From: Kaistia granuli DSM 23481
GTDB taxonomy: Bacteria; Pseudomonadota; Alphaproteobacteria; Rhizobiales; Kaistiaceae
Assembly: GCF_000380505.1 (NCBI RefSeq)
Contig: NZ_AQYH01000001.1
Span: 1-64,000 of the forward strand
Reading direction: 5' to 3'
Length of the DNA: 64,000 nucleotides
The translations under genes were made by a program, and so were the position numbers. A model generated the notes under the pieces. That model did no database searches. It was not told where the DNA came from and saw only the letters and a list, made by a program, of their open reading frames with translations. The first letter of the stretch is position 1. Each line of letters opens with the position of its first letter. Shown here piece after piece: positions 50,485-62,572 of this stretch.

Positions 50485-51753
50485 ATGAACTTGCGCTCTG
50501 CGCTTTTGGCCTTCGGGGCCGGGCTCGTCCTCATGGGCGGGGCCGCCAACGCCGCCAATCTGTCGATCGTTTCCGGCGATACCGGCAACGGCCTTGCCGT
50601 GCTGCGCGAGCAGCTCGACGCCTTCGAGAAGGCGACCGGCAACAAGGTCACGATCGTGCCGATGCCGTCGTCGACCAGCGATCAGTTCGGCCAGTACAAG
50701 CTCTGGCTCGCCGCCGGCAATTCCGACATCGACGTCTACCAGACCGACGTCATCTGGGCGCCGCAGCTGGCCGACCAGCTGCTCGACCTGACCGACGCCA
50801 CCAAGGACGTGATCGGCGCCCATTTCCCGTCGATCGTCGAATCGCAGACGGTGAACGGCAAGCTGGTCGCCATGCCGCTCTTCACCGACGCGCCGGCGCT
50901 CTACTACCGCAAGGACCTGCTCGAAAAGTACGGCAAGACGCCGCCGAAGACCTGGGACGAACTCGCGGCCACCGCGAAGGAAATCCAGGACAAGGAACGC
51001 GAAGCCGGCTCCAAGGATATCTGGGGCTTCGTCTGGCAGGGCAATTCCTATGAAGGCCTGACCTGCAACGCGCTCGAATGGGTCAAGTCGAACGGCGGCG
51101 GCCAGATCATCGAGGCCGACGGCTCGATCTCTATCAACAATCCGCAGGCGGCCGCGGCGATCGATCGTGCCAAGGGCTGGGTCAACACCATCTCCCCGCC
51201 GGGCGTGCTCGCCTATCAGGAAGAGGAGGCGCGCGGCGTCTGGCAGACCGGCAATGCCGTGTTCATGCGCAACTGGCCCTATGCCTACGGTCTCGGCAAC
51301 GGTGCCGACTCGGCGGTGAAGGACAAGTTCGACGTCGTGCCGCTGCCGGCAGGCTCGGGCGAAGGCGCCAAGTCGGCGGCAACGCTGGGCGGCTGGAACC
51401 TCGCTGTCTCGAAATACTCCAAGAGCCCGACCGAGGCGATCGATCTGGTCAAGTTCCTCGCTTCGCCGGAGATGCAGAAGTTCAAGGCCCTCAAGGCCTC
51501 CAACCTGCCGACCGTCCAGGCTCTCTATGACGATGCAGACATCGCCAAGGAGCAGTCGATCATCCCGCGCTGGAAGGACGTCTTCCAGAACGCTGTGCCG
51601 CGTCCGTCGGCTCCGGCCAAGGTCAAGTACAACGAAGTGTCGTCCAACTTCTGGACCGCCACGCATGACACGCTGAGCGGCAATGGCTCGGCAGCCGACA
51701 ACCTCGAAATGCTCGAGGCCAAGCTGACCAAGCTCAAGGGCGCCAACTGGTAG
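50485..51753 (+). CDS. Alpha-glucoside ABC transporter substrate-binding protein
   Basis: A 422-residue periplasmic binding protein of the SBP_bac_1 (maltose-type) family. The signal peptide is MNLRSALLAFGAGLVLMGGAANA-AN, behind GGGAGG. The mature part has DVYQTDVIWAPQLADQLLDL, MPLFTDAPALYYRKDLLEKYGKTPPKTWDEL and the aromatic WPYAYG segment, typical of trehalose/maltose/sucrose binders (ThuE/AglE). The gene order with two permeases, an alpha-glucosidase and an ATPase matches aglEFGAK of Sinorhizobium; the proteins also resemble Thu transporters, so I leave the symbol open. A perfect 16-bp hairpin follows the stop. Confidence 0.9.
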   Translation: MNLRSALLAFGAGLVLMGGAANAANLSIVSGDTGNGLAVLREQLDAFEKATGNKVTIVPMPSSTSDQFGQYKLWLAAGNSDIDVYQTDVIWAPQLADQLLDLTDATKDVIGAHFPSIVESQTVNGKLVAMPLFTDAPALYYRKDLLEKYGKTPPKTWDELAATAKEIQDKEREAGSKDIWGFVWQGNSYEGLTCNALEWVKSNGGGQIIEADGSISINNPQAAAAIDRAKGWVNTISPPGVLAYQEEEARGVWQTGNAVFMRNWPYAYGLGNGADSAVKDKFDVVPLPAGSGEGAKSAATLGGWNLAVSKYSKSPTEAIDLVKFLASPEMQKFKALKASNLPTVQALYDDADIAKEQSIIPRWKDVFQNAVPRPSAPAKVKYNEVSSNFWTATHDTLSGNGSAADNLEMLEAKLTKLKGANW

Positions 51754-51761
51754 CATCGACA

Positions 51762-51797
51762 GGCCCTGCCGGTATCCGTGTGGATACCGGCAGGGCC
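51762..51797 (+). promoter_or_regulatory. 16-bp perfect hairpin after the binding-protein gene
   Basis: Perfect 16-bp arms (51762-51777 and 51782-51797) around a GTGT loop, eight bases behind the stop codon. There is no T-run. It is positioned like the malE-malF intergenic stem that stabilises the upstream message and lowers permease expression. Confidence 0.75.
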
Positions 51798-51889
51798 ATC
51801 GGATTCTTTCGCGTGGCGGATAGGCTTGTTGCCGCCATCACGATCCAGCGTCGGCCGAGGCATCGGTCCAACCAGCGAGAGCCGAGAAC

Positions 51890-52857
51890 ATGGCGGTAGC
51901 CGAAACAATTGCCGCGCCGGTCGAGGGTATGCGATCGGACCTGATGCGCCAGCGCATCCGTTCGGCCTGGATCTTCCTCGCCCCGATGCTGGCGGTGCTG
52001 GCGCTGGTCGCCGGCTGGCCGCTGGTGCGAAGCATCTATTTCTCGTTCACCGACGCGTCGCTGGCGAATATCGAGGCGGCGCAATGGGTCGGCTTCGACA
52101 ACTACCTGTCGATGACGACGCTGAAGAGCGGCAAGGTCCTCTATGACGGACTGCTGGTCGATCCGATCTGGTGGCGCGCCGTCTGGAACACCGTCAAGTT
52201 CACCATTGTCTCGGTGACGCTGGAGACGATTTTCGGCACGATCGTCGCGCTCGTTCTCAACGCCGAATTCAAGGGCCGCGGCATCGTCCGCGCCGCCATC
52301 CTCATTCCTTGGGCGATCCCGACCGTCGTCTCCGCCAAGATGTGGAGCTGGATGCTGAACGACCAGTTCGGCATCATCAACGACATCCTGATGAATCTCG
52401 GCATCATCAGCCAGAAGATCGCCTGGACGGCCAATCCGGACACGGCGATGTTCGCGGTGCTTTTGGTCGACATCTGGAAGACGACGCCGTTCATGGCCCT
52501 CCTGATCCTCGCCGGCCTGCAGATGGTGCCGGGCGATATCTACGAGGCCGCCAAGATCGATGGCGTGCATCCGGTCAAGGTGTTCTTCAAGGTGACGCTG
52601 CCGCTGATCCGCCCGGCCCTGATGGTCGCGGTGATCTTCCGCATGCTCGACGCGCTGCGCATCTTCGATCTGATCTACGTGTTGACGCCGAACAACTCCC
52701 AGACCAAGACGATGTCGGTCTATGCCCGCGAGAACCTGTTCGATTTCGACAAGTTCGCCTATGGCTCGGCCGCCGCGACCTTCCTGTTCCTGATCCTCGC
52801 GGTGATCACGGTGGTCTACATCGTCGTCGGACGCGTCAATTTCGACGGAGGCCGCTG

Positions 52858-52858
<1 letters not shown>
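51890..52858 (+). CDS. Alpha-glucoside ABC transporter permease 1
   Basis: A 322-residue MalF-type permease with six helices. The EAA loop that contacts the ATPase reads IYEAAKIDGVHPVKVFFKVTLPLIRPAL, and the family's DAL...FDLIYVLTPNNS follows. It lacks the large periplasmic P2 domain of E. coli MalF, as do most rhizobial homologues. Its stop shares one base with the start of permease 2 (TGATG). Confidence 0.93.
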
Positions 52859-53688
<830 letters not shown>

Positions 53689-53690
53689 CG

Positions 53691-55361
53691 ATGACCGAAA
53701 CAGTTTCCGGCGGCGCGACATCCCCGACGCGTGCCGCCGATGCCGACTGGTGGCGCGGCGCGGTGATCTACCAGATCTATCCGCGCTCCTTCCAGGATAC
53801 GGACGGCGACGGCGTCGGCGATCTCAAGGGCATTGCCGGCCGGCTCGACCACATTGCCTCGCTCGGTGTCGATGCGATCTGGATCTCGCCCTTCTTCAAG
53901 TCGCCGATGAAGGATTTCGGCTACGACGTCTCGGACTACTGCGCCGTCGATCCGCTGTTCGGCACGCTCGAGGATTTTGACCACCTGATCGCCGAGGCAC
54001 ATGCGAGAAACATCAAGGTCACCATCGACCAGGTGCTGTCGCACACCTCCGACCAGCATGCCTGGTTCAAGGAGAGCCGTTCGTCGAAGACCAATGCCAA
54101 GGCCGACTGGTTCGTCTGGGCCGACGCCAAGCCGGACGGCACGCCGCCCAACAACTGGCTGTCGATCTTCGGTGGCTCAGCCTGGGAGTGGGACACGACC
54201 CGCTGCCAGTACTATCTGCACAATTTCCTGACCACGCAGCCGGACATCAACTTCCATTCGATGGCCGCCCAGGACGCGCTGCTCGACAGCGTCGAGTTCT
54301 GGCTGAAGCGTGGCGTCGACGGCTTCCGCCTCGATACGGTGAACTTCTACGTCCACTCGCAGGGGCTCGAGGACAATCCGCCGTCGAAGCCGGAGGACCG
54401 CAACTCGCCCGAGGCGCCGGCGGTCAATCCGTACAACTGGCAGGACCATATCCACGACAAGAGCCAGCCGGAAAATCTCGAATTCCTGAAGCGCCTGCGC
54501 GCGCTGCTCGATCGCTATCCCGGCCAGACGACGGTGGGCGAGATCGGTGATGGTCCGCGCTCGCTGAAGACGATGGCGGCCTATACCGCCGGCGGCGACA
54601 AGCTGCACATGTGCTACACGTTCGACTTCCTGAGCCCGATCTTCACGAAGGAGCACTTCGTCAACCGGATCAAGGCGTTCGAGGCGATCGTCGGCGACGG
54701 CTGGCCGTGCTGGGCCTTCTCCAACCACGATATCGTCCGCCATGTCTCGCGCTGGACGACCGATGGCGATTACGACGGCGTCGCCAGGATCGCCGCCGGC
54801 ATCCTGCTGTCGCTGCGCGGTTCGGTCTGTCTCTACCAGGGCGAGGAGCTCGGCCTCACCGAAGCGGATATCGCCTATGAGGATCTGCAGGATCCCTACG
54901 GCATCCGCTTCTGGCCCGAATACAAGGGCCGTGACGGCTGCCGCACGCCGATGGTCTGGGAATCGAACGGCGCCCATGCCGGCTTCTCGTCGGCCAAGCC
55001 GTGGTTGCCGGTGCCGCAGGAGCATATCGCCAGGGCCGTCAACCGCGAGACGGCGGACCGGTCCTCGGTACTGGCGCACTACCGCCAGATGATCGCCTTT
55101 CGCAAGACCCATCCGGCGCTGCGGGACGGATCGATCGCTTTCGTCGATTCACCCGATGGCGTGCTCGCCTTCCTTCGGGAGCAGGGCGGCGAGAAGATCC
55201 TCTGCGCCTTCAATCTGGCCGGCTCGGGCGTGCGTTTCGCGCTTCCGGCGGGGCTGAAGGTCGCAGCGCTCGACGGCCACGGTTTCGCTGCGTCGCTCGA
55301 TACGGCAGGGCGCATCGTCACCCTGGGCGGGCGCGACGCATTCTTCGGCAAGATTGCCTGA
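53691..55361 (+). CDS. aglA: Alpha-glucosidase (GH13)
   Basis: A 556-residue cytoplasmic glycoside hydrolase of family 13. It begins [24 protein letters not shown]. Conserved regions include the nucleophile Asp in DGFRLDTVN, the acid/base Glu in TVGEIGD, and the transition-state Asp in [15 protein letters not shown] near the end is typical of alpha-glucosidases that split maltose, sucrose, trehalulose or isomaltose. No signal peptide, so it acts on disaccharides after uptake. Its place between the permease and ATPase genes matches aglA in aglEFGAK. Confidence 0.93.
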   Translation: MTETVSGGATSPTRAADADWWRGAVIYQIYPRSFQDTDGDGVGDLKGIAGRLDHIASLGVDAIWISPFFKSPMKDFGYDVSDYCAVDPLFGTLEDFDHLIAEAHARNIKVTIDQVLSHTSDQHAWFKESRSSKTNAKADWFVWADAKPDGTPPNNWLSIFGGSAWEWDTTRCQYYLHNFLTTQPDINFHSMAAQDALLDSVEFWLKRGVDGFRLDTVNFYVHSQGLEDNPPSKPEDRNSPEAPAVNPYNWQDHIHDKSQPENLEFLKRLRALLDRYPGQTTVGEIGDGPRSLKTMAAYTAGGDKLHMCYTFDFLSPIFTKEHFVNRIKAFEAIVGDGWPCWAFSNHDIVRHVSRWTTDGDYDGVARIAAGILLSLRGSVCLYQGEELGLTEADIAYEDLQDPYGIRFWPEYKGRDGCRTPMVWESNGAHAGFSSAKPWLPVPQEHIARAVNRETADRSSVLAHYRQMIAFRKTHPALRDGSIAFVDSPDGVLAFLREQGGEKILCAFNLAGSGVRFALPAGLKVAALDGHGFAASLDTAGRIVTLGGRDAFFGKIA

Positions 55362-55390
55362 AAAGTAACGGGCACGGGAAGGGAACAGAC

Positions 55391-56479
<1,089 letters not shown>

Positions 56480-56517
56480 GGCCGTCAGGATCGGCGGGCG
56501 GGCACGCCCGGTGTGGA

Positions 56518-57090
56518 TCAGCGCGCGAACGGAGCCAGCGCGCTCTGGCAGCGCGACGAGAGCGAGGCGGCGTTCGCTTTCAGGCAGGCGACGACATTGC
56601 CGCCGCCGATCGGGACGCCGCGGCAGTGCGCCCGGACATCGGCGGCGCAGGACTGCCGCACGAGCGCCAGTTCCTGACGCGGTGAAAGCGCGGCCGCGGC
56701 GGGAGCGGCCGGGGCCGCCGGCGCGGATTTGGCTGCCGGGGCGGACGTGCTCTTCGCGCTATCGGCGGCGGGCTTCCCGGCCGCTGGCGTGGCGGCATCG
56801 GGTGTCGCCGCTGCGCTGCCACCCGCCGCCTGCACGGCGCCACGGCAGGCGTCGGAGAGCTTGGCGGCGTTCTGCTGCAGGCAGTCGAGCGCGGGCTTGC
56901 CGCCCGGCGGCACGCTGGCGCAATAGCTACGATAGTCGGTGGAGCAAGCCGAGCGGATGGCCGATTGCTGGGCCTTGGTCGGCGTCTGGGCGAGGGCGCC
57001 ATTCGACAGACAGACCGTGAGGATGGCGGCAAGCGCGGCGGCTCCATGAAGCGCGGCGATGTGGAGGCGAGGCAGGCGGATGGTCGACAT
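56518..57090 (-). CDS. Secreted protein with two Cys-rich (GLG1-like) repeats
   Basis: A 190-residue protein with a Sec signal peptide (ILTVCLSNGALA-QT). It has two related 45-residue Cys repeats: IRSACSTDYRSYCASVPPGGKPALDCLQQN...LSDACRGAV and VRQSCAADVRAHCRGVPIGGGNVVACLKAN...LSSRCQSAL. Each has four cysteines in the C-x6-C...C...C pattern of the golgi-apparatus-protein-1 Cys-rich repeat found in many rhizobial secreted proteins. They are joined by a long Ala/Pro/Ser/Lys linker (about residues 90-135). Probably periplasmic and disulphide-bonded. Function unknown. Confidence 0.82.
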   Translation of the reverse strand: MSTIRLPRLHIAALHGAAALAAILTVCLSNGALAQTPTKAQQSAIRSACSTDYRSYCASVPPGGKPALDCLQQNAAKLSDACRGAVQAAGGSAAATPDAATPAAGKPAADSAKSTSAPAAKSAPAAPAAPAAAALSPRQELALVRQSCAADVRAHCRGVPIGGGNVVACLKANAASLSSRCQSALAPFAR

Positions 57091-57241
57091 ACGATCTCTC
57101 CCGTCATGAACGTGAAGAGCGCCGCACCGGGCGGCGACCCGCCTGTCACTCTACGCGAGTCGTGACGTTGCGTAATCTGCGTCGCTGCGAACCACGCTTG
57201 CCGCTTGTTCTCGGCGCGAGGCTCGCTCGAATCCCCGATCG

Positions 57242-57622
57242 CTATTCTCGGCCGCTCTCGCGTTCGGGCTCCAGAAACTCCAGCCGGTTTCCGAACGGGT
57301 CATCGACGTAGAAGCGGTCATAGCCGGCCAGCGGTTCGTCGGCTTTGGGGACGTAGCCGCTGGCGACGAGCTGCTTCCGCAGCGCCGGGAGGTCGACGAC
57401 CCGAAAGGCCGGATGGGCTTTGCGGGCAGGCCGAAACTCGGCCTCGATGCCGAGATGCAGCCGGCGCGCGCCGGCCTGAAACCAGACACCGCCGCGCTTG
57501 GCGAGATTGGCGGGCTTGGGGACTTCGGGCAGCCCGAGCACCATGCCGTAGAAGCGGCGCGCCGCTTCCTCGCGGCCCTCCGGCATGGCGAGCTGGACAT
57601 GGTCGATGTCGACGATCGTCAT
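57242..57622 (-). CDS. VOC/glyoxalase family protein
   Basis: A 126-residue single VOC-fold protein, starting MTIVDIDHVQLAMPEGREEAARRFYGMVLGLPEV and ending DRFYVDDPFGNRLEFLEPE. Candidate metal ligands are His8, a second His in RRLHLGIE, and the C-terminal Glu of NRLEFLE. The family covers glyoxalases, dioxygenases, isomerases and resistance proteins; which reaction this one carries out is not deducible. Start at 57622; the longer open frame upstream overlaps the SMP-30 gene in another frame and is not similar. Confidence 0.82.
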   Translation of the reverse strand: MTIVDIDHVQLAMPEGREEAARRFYGMVLGLPEVPKPANLAKRGGVWFQAGARRLHLGIEAEFRPARKAHPAFRVVDLPALRKQLVASGYVPKADEPLAGYDRFYVDDPFGNRLEFLEPERESGRE

Positions 57623-57683
57623 TCCCGCCTCCCTGTCGGCAATGGCGGGGCTCGACGAGCCCCGCACTCCGGGTCGAAAGGGT

Positions 57684-58580
57684 TCAGCGATCGAGCCGGA
57701 ACACGTTCTCCGCCACGCCCGGCACGTCCGTCCGAACGGCGAACAGGCCGCCGGCGAGGCGCTCGAGCGGGCCGTCGCCACCCTGGGCGGTGGTGATGTA
57801 GAGCGTCTTCAGATCGGCGCCGCCGAAGGTGCAGTTGGTGATGTTCGAGACCGGCATGTCGAGGACGCTGGCGACCTTGCCATCGGGCGAGACGCGAACG
57901 ACGCAGCCGCCATGATAGCGGCAGTTCCAGACATGGCCTTCGCTGTCGATCTGCGAACCGTCCGGCGAGCCGCGCTCGAAGCCCGAGAACCAGGGCCGGT
58001 CGTTCGAGACGGCGCCGGTCGAGGGATCGTAGTCGAACTGCCAGATCTCGTTCTTCATCGTGTCGCCGGTGTAGAAGCGCTTGCGCACGACGTCCCAGCA
58101 CATGGTGTTGGTAATGCCGATCGCCGACTTGATCGTGGTCACGGCGCCGTTGCCGTCGACACGGTACAAGCTGCCGGCCTGGTTGTCGGTGATGTCGACG
58201 CCGGACCCATCCGGGGCCACGTTGTTGAACATCGTTCCGAGGATGAGGTTGCCGAAGGGATCGGGCCGGCCGTCATTGGAGCGGACCTTCGGCCAGTTTG
58301 GCTCCGGCGTCGCGAAATCAGTGCGCGTGTCGCTTGCCGGCTGCCACAGGATGACCTTCGAGCCGAGCGCCGCGACCAGTGTACCGGGCCGGTCGGTCAG
58401 GCCCAGCGTCGTCACCGGTTCGTCGAACAGCCAGTGATGCGTCGACTTCGTCGCCGGATCGTAGCGATGGATGAGGTAGCGGTTGATGTCGGTCCAGTAG
58501 ACGGCCTGCTCGGCAGCGTTCCAGAGGACGCCTTCTCCACAGCGATCGCCGGCCGGTACAACGCAAACTGGATCGGTCAT
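57684..58580 (-). CDS. SMP-30/gluconolactonase family protein
   Basis: A 298-residue six-bladed beta-propeller lactonase. Visible metal-site elements are GEGVLWNAAEQAVYWTDI (Glu), RSNDGRPDPFGNLILGTM (Asn, Asp), ITNTMCWD (Asn) and GFERGSPDGSQIDSEGHVWNCRYHGG (Asp). Such enzymes open sugar lactones, for example glucono- or arabinonolactone, using a divalent metal. Start MTDPVCVVPAGDRCGEG behind AAGGGGGAAA. No signal peptide, so cytoplasmic. It is divergent from zwf, sharing a 205-base upstream region. Confidence 0.9.
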   Translation of the reverse strand: MTDPVCVVPAGDRCGEGVLWNAAEQAVYWTDINRYLIHRYDPATKSTHHWLFDEPVTTLGLTDRPGTLVAALGSKVILWQPASDTRTDFATPEPNWPKVRSNDGRPDPFGNLILGTMFNNVAPDGSGVDITDNQAGSLYRVDGNGAVTTIKSAIGITNTMCWDVVRKRFYTGDTMKNEIWQFDYDPSTGAVSNDRPWFSGFERGSPDGSQIDSEGHVWNCRYHGGCVVRVSPDGKVASVLDMPVSNITNCTFGGADLKTLYITTAQGGDGPLERLAGGLFAVRTDVPGVAENVFRLDR

Positions 58581-58785
58581 TGTGATTTCCCCCTTGCCCG
58601 TCGACGACGGGTCTCGTCCAAATGGCTGAATTCGCTTAGCGTGCGCCAAACGCAATCTCACGCGAATCTTGTCGCAAAGATTTTATTTCGGTGCTCTAAT
58701 TTTTTCCCTCAACTTATGACGCGGACTTGATTAGGACACAGGGCAGACCAGTTGAGGTCCGGCTGAGACCGGAAAGAGGGATTTC

Positions 58786-60267
58786 ATGACCAGTCGTATC
58801 ATCGCCGTCGACCCCTTCGATCTCGTCGTCTTCGGCGCCACCGGCGATCTCGCCTACCGCAAGCTGATGCCGGCGCTGTATCATCGCCATCGCGACGGCC
58901 AGATCCCTCCGGTCGCCCGCATCATCGGCGCCTCGCGCCGCCCGATGAGCGACGAGGCCTATCAGAAGCTGACGGAAGCGGCGCTGGAGAAGTTCGTGCC
59001 GGCGGACGAGCGCGAGCCGGAGATGGTCGCCTCCTTCCTGAAGCGGATTTCTTACGTCGCCGTCGATGCCACCGCCGAGAAGGCCGGCTGGCCCGAACTC
59101 GCCAAGGCGCTCGAGGGCGGCAAGGATCGCATCCGTGCCTTCTATCTCGCCGTGGCGCCCGACCTCTTCGGCATCATCTGCGAAGGCCTCGGCGCGCACC
59201 ACCTCGTGACGCCGAAGACCCGCGTCATCATCGAGAAGCCGATTGGCAAGAGCCTCGCCTCCGCCAACGAGCTGAACGATTCGATCGGCAAGGTGTTCAA
59301 GGAAAGCCAGATCTACCGCATCGATCACTACCTCGGTAAGGAGACGGTGCAGAACCTGATGGCGCTGCGCTTCGCCAATGCGCTGTTCGAGCCAATCTGG
59401 AACGCCGGCCACATCGACAACGTGCAGATCACCGTCGCCGAGAGCCTTGGCGTCGAGGGGCGTGCCGGCTATTACGACACCGCCGGCGCGTTGCGCGACA
59501 TGGTGCAGAACCACATTCTGCAGCTGCTCTGCCTCGTCGCCATGGAGCCGCCCGGCCGCTTCGACGCCGATGCGCTGCGCGACGAGAAGCTGAAGGTGCT
59601 GCGCGCGCTGAAGCCGATCGTCGACGGCGAAGTCGACACGGTCACCGTGCGCGGCCAGTACAAGGCCGGCGCCTCGGCCGGCGGGCCGGTTCCGGGCTAT
59701 CTGGAAGAGCTCGGTCGCGACGATTCTACCACCGAGACTTTCGTCGCCATCAAGGCCGAGATCGAGAACTGGCGCTGGGCCGGCGTGCCGTTCTACATCC
59801 GCACCGGCAAGCGCCTGCCGACGCGCCTCTCCGAAATCGTCGTCAACTTCAAGACGATCCCTCACTCGATCTTCGGCGACGCCGTCGGCCAGCTCGCTTC
59901 CAACCAGCTGATCATGCGCCTGCAGCCGGACGAGGGCGTGCGGCTGTGGCTCATGATCAAGGATCCGGGCCCGGGCGGCATGCGTCTGCGCCATGTGCCG
60001 CTCGACATGAGCTTCGCCGAGACCTTCAAGGTGCGCAGCCCCGAGGCGTATGAGCGGCTGATCATGGACGTGATCCGCGGCAACGCCACGCTGTTCATGC
60101 GCCGCGACGAGGTCGAGGCGGCGTGGAAGTGGATCGATCCGATCCTGGACGGCTGGGCGGCTTCGCGCGAGGCGCCGAAGACGTATACCGCCGGCACCTG
60201 GGGCCCGTCCTCGTCGATCGCCCTGATCGAACGCGACGGTCGCACCTGGCACGAAGAAGGCGCCTGA
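58786..60267 (+). CDS. zwf: Glucose-6-phosphate 1-dehydrogenase
   Basis: A 493-residue enzyme oxidising glucose 6-phosphate to 6-phosphogluconolactone with NAD(P)+, the entry to Entner-Doudoroff and pentose-phosphate routes. The dinucleotide site is [19 protein letters not shown] at the N-terminus; the active-site peptide is RIDHYLGKE with the catalytic His-Lys set, followed by [14 protein letters not shown] and IRTGKRLP. An AT-rich stretch precedes the gene (58680-58740). In many rhizobia zwf is followed by pgl and edd; here edd follows directly after a repeat-containing gap of 173 bases. Confidence 0.96.
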   Translation: MTSRIIAVDPFDLVVFGATGDLAYRKLMPALYHRHRDGQIPPVARIIGASRRPMSDEAYQKLTEAALEKFVPADEREPEMVASFLKRISYVAVDATAEKAGWPELAKALEGGKDRIRAFYLAVAPDLFGIICEGLGAHHLVTPKTRVIIEKPIGKSLASANELNDSIGKVFKESQIYRIDHYLGKETVQNLMALRFANALFEPIWNAGHIDNVQITVAESLGVEGRAGYYDTAGALRDMVQNHILQLLCLVAMEPPGRFDADALRDEKLKVLRALKPIVDGEVDTVTVRGQYKAGASAGGPVPGYLEELGRDDSTTETFVAIKAEIENWRWAGVPFYIRTGKRLPTRLSEIVVNFKTIPHSIFGDAVGQLASNQLIMRLQPDEGVRLWLMIKDPGPGGMRLRHVPLDMSFAETFKVRSPEAYERLIMDVIRGNATLFMRRDEVEAAWKWIDPILDGWAASREAPKTYTAGTWGPSSSIALIERDGRTWHEEGA

Positions 60268-60337
60268 GGAGAAACCTCGGCTGCCTTCAGGCCGAAGGCG
60301 AAGCAGCGCCGCTGCCAACGAATGACCACCGGACGGA

Positions 60338-60385
60338 AAACCCTCTCCCGTCCACGGGAGGGCGTGGGAGAGGGGTTCGAAGAGG
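60338..60385. repeat. Palindromic repeat between zwf and edd
   Basis: CCCTCTCCC and GGGAGAGGGG flank an inner dyad CCCGTCCACGGG in the zwf-edd gap. Same CCCTC/GAGGG repeat style as at 27.4, 39.5 and 41.4 kb. Confidence 0.55.
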
Positions 60386-60440
60386 GCAGGCGCCATCCTG
60401 CTTCTCCCGCAGGTTACGGTTGCCCAGGAGACACCACGTC

Positions 60441-62255
<1,815 letters not shown>

Positions 62256-62284
62256 GCGCGCCGTCAATATCACGATAAATACGA

Positions 62285-62290
62285 TATAAT
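62285..62290 (+). promoter_or_regulatory. Candidate -10 element upstream of cysG
   Basis: TATAAT in an AT-rich patch behind edd. The -35 at 16-18 bases' spacing (around 62262-62268, CGTCAAT) is a weak match. If used, transcription would start near 62297 and include the hairpin at 62310. Confidence 0.35.
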
Positions 62291-62309
62291 AGGTCGTGTA
62301 TTACCTGTT

Positions 62310-62342
62310 CTTCTTGGTCTCGCCGGCGGCGAGGCCAAGAAG
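62310..62342 (+). terminator. Strong hairpin downstream of edd
   Basis: A 15-bp stem (62310-62324 with 62328-62342) with one G-U pair and a 3-base GGC loop; one more A-T pair extends it. No T-run follows, so it may be an edd 3'-end structure, or part of a cysG leader if the TATAAT at 62285 is a promoter. Confidence 0.5.
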
Positions 62343-62572
62343 AGGGTGATCAAGGCTCGCCCAAACATCGGGATGCAACGAACAGGCGTACGGGCAATAC
62401 GCAGCTTCGTCACGTTCGTCGCCCTGCGTGGAATGTTTTTCCATGCCTCTTCGCGAGATTGGAACGGCCGACGTCGTACGAGGCCGGTTAAGTCTCTAGA
62501 AAGTCTGCAATCGTTCCAGACTTCGCACGGTCCTTTTTTTGATCGTGCCCGAGGAGAGACGGATGGCCCCGG

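Larger units (their letters stand above)
62256..62572. other. edd-cysG intergenic region, possible cysG leader
   Basis: A 317-base gap with AT-rich sequence at its start, a perfect TATAAT, a strong hairpin, and about 230 further bases before cysG. A run of seven T residues lies at about 62534-62540, not preceded by a clear stem. No supported gene. Confidence 0.5.

Noticed and set aside
62346-62530. Short open frames in the edd-cysG gap as a small gene
   Set aside because: They run through the hairpin or into cysG in another frame, lack start signals and have no recognisable product.
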